64,000 nt of DNA from Lumnitzera littorea (lineage: Eukaryota > Streptophyta > Magnoliopsida > Myrtales > Combretaceae). The first letter of the stretch is position 1, and each line of letters starts with the position of its first letter. The stretch lies in the NCBI GenBank assembly GCA_024138015.1, contig JAMXBB010000009.1, positions 89,533,049 through 89,597,048 on the forward strand, given 5' to 3'. Made by a program: the position numbers and the translations under genes. This document shows, piece after piece, positions 1 to 10,699 of this stretch. The notes beneath the pieces are model-generated. The model was given only the letters and a program-made list of their open reading frames with translations. It was not told the origin of the DNA and searched no databases.

Positions 1-1908
1 AATCTAAATGTCAGAGACAACTTAAACCCTCATAGTGTCCTCGATCTTCTAGGTCGATCAGATTGTGAAGCACTCACTAAACAACCTCTAAGTTGAAGAT
101 TGTAAGTGGGTAAGAATGCGATGAGAACAAGGTTCTAGCGTGGTTTTAAGATGGTACAACGTAGTATCTTATTCCAAAATTTGAAAACTGTTACACTATG
201 AAGTAGGTTACAGATAAGGATTTATATTCTACCTGCACTATACTCACTCACATCTAGTAATATTCATTTAGATTTATTTATTATTGCTCTTATTCTTTAT
301 CTAATGTATGGTACCCAATAATTACAATATAATCAAAAGAAATCTAATAATAAAAACTTATCTTATAAATAGTCAAATAACACTTTCTACACCAATTTTT
401 CAGTTCAATTGTACACCATAGAATAGTCATACCTAATTAGCTTAGACAAAAATTTCTACTAGTTGGACATTAAATAGTTTGGTTTAAAATCTCAATAAGG
501 CTCCTATAATCCATTCAAATGATAAAATGTGAACCAAGTAAATACAGCCTCCGCTCTTTAACTACCTCTACAATAGCATATAGTTCTCTAACATATGTAA
601 ATGCTACATGCATAAATGATGGAAGTTTCTTACTAAAATAAGCTATTGGGTGAAGATCTTGTAAAAGAATTGCACCTACACTTGTCCTTAAAGCGAGTGT
701 CTCCACAATAAATTTCTACAAAAAATCAGGTAAGGCCAATATAAGGGCTTATATAAGGGTTCATCCGAAGCAATCCTTTTAAAGCATATCCATCTATGGT
801 GAAGCAATAGAGGCATGCCCTTTTACAAATCTCCTATAGTAATCCAAAAGCCCTAAAAATGCTCTAAGTTGCTTAACATTTTTAATCAAAGGCCACTCTA
901 AAGTTGCTTATCTTTAGAATGATCTAAAGACACCCCCTTAACCAAAACAATATGTCTTAAATATTCTATAGTTTCCTTGTCAAAAGAGCATTTACTCTTC
1001 TTCAAATAAAAATATTACCAAGTAAATTTTATAATACTTGAGATAAATGCTAAACATAATATTCCACATTCTTAGTATGAATTCGGATGTCATTAAATAA
1101 AACAATGGTAAACTTCCTCAAGAATGGAAAGTTCGATTCACAATGGCTTGGAAAATGGTTAGCACATTGTTCAATCCAAAATGCATTACTAAAAATTAAT
1201 AATGCATGTCATTAGATCAAAATGCAATCTTCTCAATATTCTTTACGTGCATTTAAATTCAATGATACCCTGACAAGTTCAATGTAGAAAACATTGATGC
1301 ACCATATAATTCATCAATTGTTAGAATAGGAAATTCATCCTTAATAATAACTTAGTTCAACTTCAATACCCTATACTCTATACAACAACTCTAGCTTCCA
1401 TCGCTCTTTTAGACTAATAACATCGATGATGAACAAGCGCTTGAACAATTTTCCATGATACCTTCTTGAAAAATGTTATGGACATATGCTACTATAATGC
1501 TTGATCTTCATAGAAAGTGATGCAATTACAATTCTTTGTCTTTTATCAATATTATGAAAATTAAAGAATTGTTTTACTCTAAATGTTCATCCTAAAGGAT
1601 CATATTTAAAAACTTAGCAACTTCAAGTTGAATTCCTTTCAACACACTATCAAATGATTGAGAATATGATAACTCATAAGCAAGATCAATATGAACAATA
1701 TCATGCGATGAGTGATCAAATCGAGCCCCATTCACCTTAGTTTTTAACAATCTTTATGTAAGTTATTGAATAGAATTGTTCACAGATAATTCATGTTGAT
1801 GTTGTTGTTGTTGAATAGCTAAAAACATATTCATAATTGTCTCCATATCTGATGCTTAAGTAGATGATCAAGTATGTGTTGCAATGGATATAGATGAAAG
1901 CACCAAAT
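1..1908 (-). pseudogene. Ty3/gypsy gag-pol remnant (E0): gag tail, RT, RNase H
   Basis: Decayed retrotransposon polyprotein read on the minus strand. At 1260-1340 the translation has an RT palm motif like KDEFPILTIDELYGA followed by FSTLNLSGYH. At 1075-1125 it reads KFTIVLFNDIRIHTKN, the YxDD box, in which FDD has become FND (1089-1097), so the polymerase site is lost. An RNase H segment with the typical GAILLQDLHPIAYFSKKLP and YVRELYAI motifs occupies 515-706; the Asp of the usual ETDAS motif is absent. Around 1790-1815 a Gln-rich run (QQQQQHQH) fits a gag N-terminus. Stops and frameshifts separate the blocks, so nothing is functional. The distance between gag-like and RT-like parts is too short for a full element, so internal deletion is likely. 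Positions 1-514 carry no recognisable domain; the rest of pol and the second LTR would lie left of the window. Confidence 0.75.
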
Positions 1909-2135
1909 TGTTAGGCCCATACTATTCCAAAGCTTAGCCCAACTTGTACTATTGTATCATTATCTACAAATGTCTCGTATTATAATATATTTAATCTCTT
2001 ACAAAACCTTCTCAACCTATGCATAAAATCCCACAACTCAAAAACCTTAATCACAATTACAAGTACTTTCTCTCTCTTCCTTCTTATTACCACTAAACTA
2101 TCTTACAATATTAGGGTTTCTTCAACACGTGTTTT
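1909..2135 (-). mobile_element. Probable 5' LTR fragment of E0 with PBS-like motif
   Basis: On the minus strand the sequence ends in TAACA at 1909 and is followed at about 1897-1907 by a TTTGGTGCTTTCAT string. This resembles the primer-binding region that follows the 5' LTR in many plant Ty3/gypsy elements (recalled from the family, not aligned). On the plus strand the LTR would begin TGTTAGGCCCA. The far end is not clear; 2135 is where a TTCAACA string occurs. The second LTR is not in the window, so length and age cannot be checked. Confidence 0.4.
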
Positions 2136-2229
2136 ATATTTATGTGTGAGGTTAGAGATGAATGGGGACAACTAATTCAAAAAAGTCCACAACTTTGTTT
2201 TTTGGGATTGTAACCTCCCTTACTATTTG

Positions 2230-2332
2230 TAATTTACTACCTAAACTTGTCAATTTATTACCTAATGAAACTATTTGTGTTCATTAATATTACCTTGCAT
2301 AACTCAGTTGATGATTGTTTGTTATTGGTCCC
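2230..2332 (+). repeat. Left arm of a long inverted repeat pair (partner 4360-4482)
   Basis: The stretch from AATTTACTACCTAAACTTG to TTGATGATTGTTTGTT reappears, reverse-complemented, at 4360-4482 as AATTTACTACCCTAACTTT to TTGATGATGGTTTGTT. By eye the arms are about three quarters identical over ~100 bp, with indels. They may be terminal inverted repeats of a ~2.25-kb non-autonomous DNA element, or two inverted copies of one short element. Confidence 0.55.
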
Positions 2333-2339
2333 ATATAAG

Positions 2340-4355
2340 ATATCAAGAGAGGGGTGAATTGATATTTTTAAACTTTTTGAAAACTTTTTCAATATAAGAG
2401 AAATAAAGTTACCCCTCTTAACAACTTATATTGGTGGACAATAATATTTTAATAATTCAACACACAACAATTAACAAAGCAAATTAAAAGAGTAACGAAG
2501 GAGAATATCAAGTCGAGAATTTATAGAGCTTCGACCTTCTGCCTACTACTCTCGTCCAGCTCCACTACTGAGAACCCAGTCTACTTCACCAATGCCATTT
2601 TACTTGATCCACTAAATCAAATCACAAAAGATTAAAAGCATTTGTCACACATGAATTTCACAACACTCTACTTTGTCTATCTAGCCTCTCTAGAATCTAA
2701 GCTAATTACAAATCTATAGAATACAAATGTACTTGTCTCAACCTCAAACAACAAATAAAAGTTACAAATTACAAATGAGAACAAAAATATAAATCTCAAT
2801 TAATTTTTCTCTAAAGAGAAATAATTAAATATTAATAATTAATAATATAATAACAATGATAATAATAAATAGTGCCACATAGGCAATAAAAGACACTACA
2901 TAGGCATAGATATCTACATGGACTTTACAATCTACATGTCAAGTCATGATTTGGGCATATATCGACATATGCAAATGATAAAGGCATATTTTATTCATAT
3001 TTTAGTGTGCAAATTAAATAGAATTATTATTGATTTTATAGAAATCAATAAGAATTGGTACTTAAGTATCTTCATTTGAACATTTTCAAGTAATGGAGGA
3101 TTCAGAGTGGAAATACAGTCAATTTAGAAAAGTTTTACGCAGATGAATGAAGCTCGAATTGAACCACAGCAATTTAGAATAGAAGGTAACCGGCCTACAA
3201 TATACACTGGTAGCCTTTGGAGTCTACACCGTTGGCCTTCATGAAAAGAATGCCTTATGCGAGCAAACCCTAGTTTTCTCTATAAATAGGCATATGTTTC
3301 ATCATTTGAGAGACTTTCACATCTTCTTTAGAGTTAGAGAGTCTTAGAACAGTCAATAGATAATTTTTGAAGAATTCTTTCGTAGAATTACTTGGATCAT
3401 TCGAAAATTTTGCCTTTGCTGTGGAGATCAACTTTGAAGTTGCAATTGAAGTTTACTCTTCACAATTACAGAATTGGTGACTTCTACTTTATTTATAGTT
3501 ATGCACTTCTGTAATTTGTTCCTACTTTCAATTATGAACTTCTTTGCAAATTCAATTAGTAATTGTGCTTTCATTTTAAATTCCGTGGCTAGCTAAGTTT
3601 TATTTGTGGGAATTGATGAAACCCTAGGTAGCTGAGATGAGAATTGTATTCGTGTTATAGGATTAATAGGTATATGGATGATTCATGATTGCAAATTTCT
3701 ATGATTTCAATTATAGTTATGTAAGTGATTATAATTGTTAGAAACCCTAATGATACAGGAGTTGATATAGGGTTTGTTAGAAATTCTTGATTAATTTGAT
3801 TGACTAACGCAAGAGCAGCATTAATTAGATTAATTAGAAATTATCCATGGATTAATGCGATGTTTTGCAATTAATTATTCACAAAGACATTAGGGATAAT
3901 TAATTTAGGGCACTAGACAATCATAGCAACGAGAGATATATGATTATAATTTAGAGTCTACTATTAATTAGAGATGCAAAAGCTCACCAATTAATTAGAG
4001 GTTTAGGTTCTTAATTTTGAGGCATAATAATTTCACTTGAATGACCATACAGCTATTAATCTATATAACATGATGATAATTTGACTAACATAACTAGGGT
4101 GGATTCTGTTTTTCCTACAATTCTCAATCGATTGCTTAGTTTTAGATACTTTATAGTTATTTTCCTTTTAATAGTTTTAATATAATTATTAGATTAGTTA
4201 ATTTACTTTTGATTGCCTAAATATTGATAAGAACTAGTATAGGATTAGTAATTTTTTAGTCCTCAAGGGATCAACAACCTTACTCACTTTGTATTACTTG
4301 ATTTCAAGCCAATATACTTGCTGGAGTATTCATGATTGATTTTTATATATATAGT
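2340..4355. repeat. LTR-like, non-coding filler between the inverted arms
   Basis: No coding sequence is visible. 2345-2600 resembles leader/LTR sequence of plant LTR elements (a GAGAGGGGTGAATTGATA start, then a TTTATAGAGCTTCGACC string). 3275-3300 has a CTCTATAAATAGG TATA-like box followed by GAATTGGTGACTTC. 4250-4350 resembles the CA-terminal part of Ty3-type LTRs (CCTCAAGGGATCAACAACC, then TTACTCACTTTGTA). These are recollections of family style, not alignments. The block is probably one or more solo-LTR fragments trapped between the arms. Confidence 0.35.
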
Positions 4356-4359
4356 TAAG

Positions 4360-4482
4360 TGGATCAACAAACCATCATCAATTAAGTTGTATCAAGTAGT
4401 ATAAATGAATATGAATAGTTTCATTAGGTAGTAAATAACAAATTTAGGCAAAGTTAGGGTAGTAAATTCAACATTAACCCTT
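4360..4482 (-). repeat. Right arm of the inverted repeat pair (partner 2230-2332)
   Basis: This is the reverse complement of the left arm, and the ACTACCTAATGAAACTAT core is shared. No clear target-site duplication was found outside either arm, which leaves the transposon reading open. From 4483 to 5239 the sequence is AT-rich with no gene or repeat that I can support. Confidence 0.55.
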
Positions 4483-5239
4483 TTTTTCTTTTATAGTCTA
4501 TTGTTCAATACAATTGTTATCAGTTAATTCTGTTAGGGAATAACTATTTTCCCCCCTCAATGCAACTATCTAATAGTGAATACATTTGACTATACCAATT
4601 AGACTTTACATGTAGCAGTCTCTGCATCTATTTGGTACTTTTCTGGTACATATGACTTTATTTGTGACGATCTTATTGAGGCAAAAGTCTAAGACAAATC
4701 ATTGATTAATTATAATTTATGGTTATACTTTTAATTTTCTCAAAGTAATGGAACCCAATTTAGATACTGAAGCCTAACTTAAAGCTAAAAGAGTATGTTG
4801 ACTGAGGAACCATTATACATAGTTACTTCAAGTTCTTTATCCCTTATCTATTTACTTTACTACACTTTCTATCATGAGCAATGCATTCTAATTGCTATAT
4901 CAAAAAAAAATTTCTTCTAATTAAAAGTTACAAGAATAGTTTATTTTAAAAAAGAAAGTTAATTTATATATCAATTAATTCAACATTTCTTCTTTATGAC
5001 CTATTTAGATTAATAATCTAAAATGCATATTAGAAAGCACAATTTATAAATGCATAATCACAAGAATATTATACACTTGAAAATATTCCACTTGTATGTT
5101 ACATAAATTGATCATGTGCAGTTATGAACATGCACATATTACTATCATGTTTAGGTAAATTATTTATCTATTATCCCTATAAACTTTATAAATGATACCA
5201 ACATTATATTTTTTAAAATACAATACTTATCCCTCTACT

Positions 5240-5820
5240 TTTGCCTACTTCAACCCTGATGTGGCATAAAACTTGATGTATCAAAGCCATGTCATCACTA
5301 GCATTATTCATTATTTTATTCAAAAGGAACAATCATATATGAATAACAACTAATATAATAAAAATAATTTAAATAAATTTAGAAAATTTTTAATTGGAAA
5401 AAATGCTAATTTTTTTTTTCAAATAATGCACAAAGCTCAAGACATATTATATATAACATACATATAAACATATATTGCCATGGTGGGTGGGGATGGCCTA
5501 GAGTAGTTTTTTTTTTTTTTGTGTTTTTTATCTTATTTTATTTTTATCAATTTATTTGATTGTTTGATATACATATATTATATAATGTATGTGTATATAT
5601 CTTGAAATTTCTGCATTTAAGCATTTTTTATTTTAAAATTTTTGGAATTTACTTAAATATTTTATTCTTTTAGTTATTATCAATACATACATAGTTATAC
5701 TATTTAAATAATTATATTATTTAAATAAAATAATGAACAATGCTAGCATAACAATGATATGTTAGCTTGTCATAACTCGATAGATGACCAAATTGTGATA
5801 ATACCACCATATATTAAAAG
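5240..5820. mobile_element. Foldback / MITE-like element
   Basis: The whole stretch is a large imperfect hairpin. CACTAGCATTATTCATTATTT near 5300 pairs with the reverse complement of the block around 5730-5755. The inner AATTTAGAAAATTTTTAATT block near 5378 pairs with 5620-5665. The CAAGACATATTATATATAAC block near 5440 pairs with 5575-5605. The turn lies in GGTGGGTGGGGATGGCC and a T15 run near 5485-5520. There is no coding sequence, which is typical of a non-autonomous foldback element; the family is unknown and the exact ends and TSD are uncertain. Confidence 0.55.
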
Positions 5821-8800
5821 AAGCTCCGAGGCTATTACCTCTATTTGGTTAAGAACTTTCATTATACTACATAAGGCATCAACACAATCTTAACTTCCAC
5901 TGGAAGACCGGTATTAATTAATATCAAAGCAAACAAGTATAACTAAATCATTAAATAAAAAACAACATAATCTACGAGGATAAATGTACCCATACAAACT
6001 CTTTCCACACCACACACACCTTCAACACCCCCCTACCCCCACCACACCATGCTACTATAAGTCTTGAAATATAAAGTAACTACTAGAGAGTTCAAATATC
6101 TTATAAAGGTTCACTCATGCTCTCATATTCCTTTGACATCCCCAAAGCTACTAGAACTAACCTCGAGCATCCCACATCCTGGCTCTAGCCATAAGTCATG
6201 CTGCAACAACAAACTATAAGCAAGTAACATTCCTATCCTACTGACAAGTAATTTTTTCAAGCAAGCTAATTAAACATGCATATGAAATGCAAACATCGCA
6301 TATAGCGTATGGGTGACTGTATAAAGCACAGATTTATGCCTACCATTGTCTGGGTTATGAAGTATTTAAACACGTCAAGACCTAGGTCTCTACATCTAAA
6401 TCAAATATCGTTTCTCTTAGTAAACCTAAAGCAATGTACATAACTCAATCTCAAGCAGAGAGCGACACTCCCTAAAGCTAAGTAGATTCCAAAGGTCGAA
6501 GTAAGAACACATTACATAAATATGTTGTACGAATTGACAATAACATAATCATAAAATAATCAAATGGATCCATCATGCATGATCTCCCACTCTACTACAT
6601 AGTATTGACACCCTTTTATTACTGCAGAAGGATGCAATGCATAGCCAGTTTATTTATAGGTCAAATAGCTATTAATCCAATTTATAGGTGACCAACCAAT
6701 ATATATAGCAAACATTCTATAGCCATATAGCTAATGCAACAACCAATCTTGGTTTTGAAATATCACGATGTCTTATCAAGCAATTGTAATCCAATACAAG
6801 CACATGCAAGAATTTCCAATTATTTGAGCATAACAATTTTCATATATATATACATATATATATATATATTTAAACAATATTCTACAAGCAAATATAAGAT
6901 AAGATAAGTTAAGAGTCGATATACTCACTCAGCCATGGTATCTAGAAATCTTAGTAGTCCCCAATCGAGTCAATCCCAGGGTCCACGTCACTTGAAGATT
7001 TTAACAAAAGTAAATAAGCATTCTACATTATACTATTTATTTGCTCTTTCTCATCCTAACTTTCTTGTTTTTATATTTTAGCCATAACTTCTTCATTTTA
7101 AGTCCATTTTTAACGTTTTTATAGTCAGTTTTCATCATTTTTGAGTGTTTTATCACATGGTGGGGTTCATTTTGTCAAATTGAACCTGCAACTTTCAAAT
7201 TAGGTTAATTATTCAAGTTGGTCAAAGATTGAGAATTTCTCCTTAAGGGTTTTGGGCCTTGTCTTAAGCTTAGGGTTAACTTTTGTTTCTTGGGCCTCTT
7301 TTTATGGATTTTAATTGAACTTTTCAAATTCACTTCCTAAGGTTTTCTATTGGGCCTCGAGTCACTTCTATTGGTCAAATTAGGCCTTTCTCACCTTATC
7401 CTTATAGTTACTTCAAGTTGAGCCCATAAAGGCCTTGTCAAATGTCTTATTAGATTCATTAAACTTTAATTCACATCTTTAGGAAGTCTTGGAGCTGCTA
7501 GTCGGTTGGGCTTTTAAGGTTTCATAAGCTTAATTTTGAGCTTTTTGATAGGTTTTGGGCATAACCTTTATTGTAAGGCCCCTAACCCACTTCTTTGTAC
7601 TCTTTTAGGCCTTCAAATCATTTTGAGCCTTTTAAATATTTCATTTTTATGAAGTGTCTAAATCTATTCATTCTCTTTTATTCGACCACTAATCATGTTT
7701 CTAAGGCCTAAATCACCATTTAAGCTTATTTAGACTTTTAGCTCAACATTAGCATACTAAACTTGGTTAAATTGGTACTAATCCTAATTTATCATTAACT
7801 AACAATGTAATTAGGCTACAAGCAAAAAGTTGTAGCTTGTTCCTACTTCTATGTGTATCGTCCAAGGTGGTTTTTTGGGGGGTTTCATTAACTTCTCTTA
7901 TAACTTATCATTTTAGTGAGTGTTTAGTTAATCCTATATAGTCTTTTATCAAGAAAATTAGTGTTTGTCAACAAATGAGTGTTAAACACTAAGGAAACAT
8001 CCTTTAGGAGGGGGAGCAAGCTAGAGACTCCAAGTTTCTTGGGGTTTTCTTACTTTTTTTTCCTTGTCATCTGTCTCTACATTTAAGTATACACTAGAGC
8101 ATAAAGTTAACTAAGGAACCATGTACTAAGATTACTTTTAGTTTTTCACCCTCTTCCTTACTACATTATCATGACACACTTACTTATAATAGTTTTAGCA
8201 CCTAATAAGTAAGATTACACTAAAAATCTTAAAGAAAGGCTAGTGCGATTTACCTTTTTGAAGCTTGGGAAAGTGGCCTCCTTTTTCCTTTGTTTGCTGT
8301 AAGATTGTAAGTGGTTGTGGGAGTGTATCGACAAAGTAGAGGGTGAGTAAGAGTAGTATAGCACTGAGTGGTCAACGATTGGGTAGAGTGATGGTGGTGT
8401 TTTAGTGGCCAGCAAGGGAGTGTGTAGGGTGGCCGAGAGAGAGGAAATGAGGGAGTGTTTGAGGGTTTATTTTGAGAGAGTTTTTAGAGAGGATTGTGCA
8501 TGTATAATGAGGGCTAAAATGAAAAAAAAAAATGAAAGGGAGAGGGAATGGGGTGGCCAACGTATGTAAGAGGAAAGGACAACAAAGGTTTGTTGATTTG
8601 GTTAAGGGTACATGTTCCTTTGATGTACCCTTGTCCTTCTTCTCCCTTTTTGCCATTAAAGGAAAGATCTTGTCCCCTTAAAGGAAGGGTCTTGATGCAC
8701 CAATTAATGCCTTTGACCACTCTTGTTTAATGATATTTGTCCCTTGCTAATTGAGATGTAATAGATGTTAGGTATAAGATTGAGGAGGTAATTAGGTTAA

Positions 8801-9976
8801 TTAATCACAATTAGATACAATTAAGTGAATTAAGTGTAACTAAGGTTAGTTTAAGGTTTGGTTCTATTTTATTACATCATTTTAGTTGGTCAACTTATTT
8901 TACTCGTTTACTTGGGGTGTCTTAGGGTTTTGGGTCCACTTATACTTATGGGATCACATAAATGATTAGAACTTAGGGTTTTTAGATGATTAATGAAATT
9001 GAATGTACAAAGCCAATGATTTTTACTATACAATTAGGGTTTCTTTTTACACTAGGGTCCTTAGGTCATTCACCTAGGGTTTTGATATATAAATAGAGTT
9101 TTTGGTTGTTTTATGGCTTCTTACGTATTAGGGTTTCTACTTAAGATATTAGGGTTACACTTACATTAGGGTTTTCAATTTTCTCATTTAGTGTTTTTTT
9201 TCCTCATTAATTAGGGTTTGCTTGTTTTATTTCGGGTTTCCATCATTATATTTTGTATGGTTATAGGGATTATCCATTAAATCTCTTAATCGACTTTATA
9301 TTTGAGTTCAAAAATCTGCAAGGTTTACATAGCTTCTTGGCCGCATCAGTATTTGAGTAGCAAAAAGTAGGAGAATAAGTGTTGTGTTTTAAAAAAATAA
9401 AGTGTCAATGATATCTGTAAAGTTTACAGGGTGGTCAACATAATTTATCCTTTTCGTTTTATAAAAGAATTCAATGGTTATTGATGTTATCTTAATGAAC
9501 ATACCATTGTTCTTAAATGCGTAATCTTTTTAATATTCCATTAGCCACTAGCTATCATATGTCTACTACATATATTTAGCTAATTATAAATATACGTACA
9601 TATATACATATAATGTAGTATGCAACAAAAATGATATGACTATTTTGGTGTATTAGAGGGTTGAATTGGCTTAATTAAATGATTGGGTTAAGCATATTTA
9701 TTTAAGCTCAAGTTTTTGGACTAAGTGATAAGACCCAGGATCTAATCCTTACTTAAGATGATTTAGGGAAATTTGGTTTGGTGGGCTCAAATTAAGGATC
9801 ATTAGACTAATTTGTCACCTCTCAACACCTCTTAAACAAGGTCACAAACTCGACAATAAGGTATTGGCCTTAGACCCATAGCAAGCTTATCAGGATAATC
9901 TTAAAATGAGCAAGCTTAATTTCATTCATCAACCATCAATATAATTTGATAAATGTTATCAATCTACGATTCTACA
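5821..9976. repeat. Non-coding, LTR-like repeat DNA, unassigned
   Basis: Over 4 kb without a credible gene. Short open frames at 8215-8730 overlap on both strands and look random. 6005-6050 is a C/A-rich low-complexity patch. 6830-6870 is (TA)n. 6900-7000 and 7140-7800 have the look of LTR U3/U5 DNA, with repeated TTGGGCCT and AGGCCTTT strings. A TATA-like ATATATAAATAGAG occurs at 9082-9097. I could not find matching termini, so no element is defined. The last 300 bp before 9977 are the empty-site flank of E1. Confidence 0.4.
8918..9225 (+). repeat. Telobox-like TTAGGGTTT cluster
   Basis: About eight copies of TTAGGGTTT/CTAGGGTTT-type strings occur in ~300 bp, all in the same orientation (near 8923, 8971, 9037, 9075, 9128, 9149, 9166, 9209). 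They are scattered, not in tandem, so this is not a telomere tract. Such teloboxes are common in plant promoters and in some LTRs. Confidence 0.5.
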
Positions 9977-10699
9977 TATAACACCCCAAAACCCGAGAAG
10001 CCATAGCCCTACCACGTATTAACCCTAGGAGTTGACATGCTAAGGCATCTAATAACCTACTACCTATCTAAACTCTACAATCAATAAAACCACCAATCTC
10101 TCATTAAATTTTTCCTCAAATAATAAACAAGAGTAATATAGTTCACCACTTAAATTCAAACATACAACATTTGTCTTCATTCAATCCAACTATTGAAAAC
10201 TCTTTGTATGTCTAACATTTAACCTTAACAGGTTTAGACTTTGAAATAACATCTCCAAATAAAATAAAATAAAACAAAAGTAAGGAGTCACCGGTAACCC
10301 CTACAAGTCCCTAAAGTCAAATATATAAATAAAAGAAACTGTTCATCTCTCGATGATATCCATTACTCAAGTCATCTACTAAGCGAAACTCATCCCATCG
10401 CTAAAGTAAGAGTATCTTGTTTCCTCATCAAAATAATAATAATCTAAATCTAAATCTTCATGGTACTCGATACTTTCTATGTTATCTATACTTGAAACTG
10501 AAAAACGGCAAATCCCAAAAAGGTGAGCTATGCCTAGCACAGAACATGAAATCACATGCGCGTGTCATACACAAAACAAGAATCGCATGCATTCATAAAT
10601 AGAACTAATGCAACATTCGCATTTTTATTATCTTTCATTTAACCAGCAAACAACACAGTTCTAGTGTTTTGGAACTTGAAGTAACTCATGACTCCTAGG

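Noticed and set aside
8215..8730. Cluster of open frames on both strands (60-84 codons)
   Set aside because: Opposing frames overlap, composition is biased and no motif is recognisable; the region looks like LTR-type non-coding DNA.
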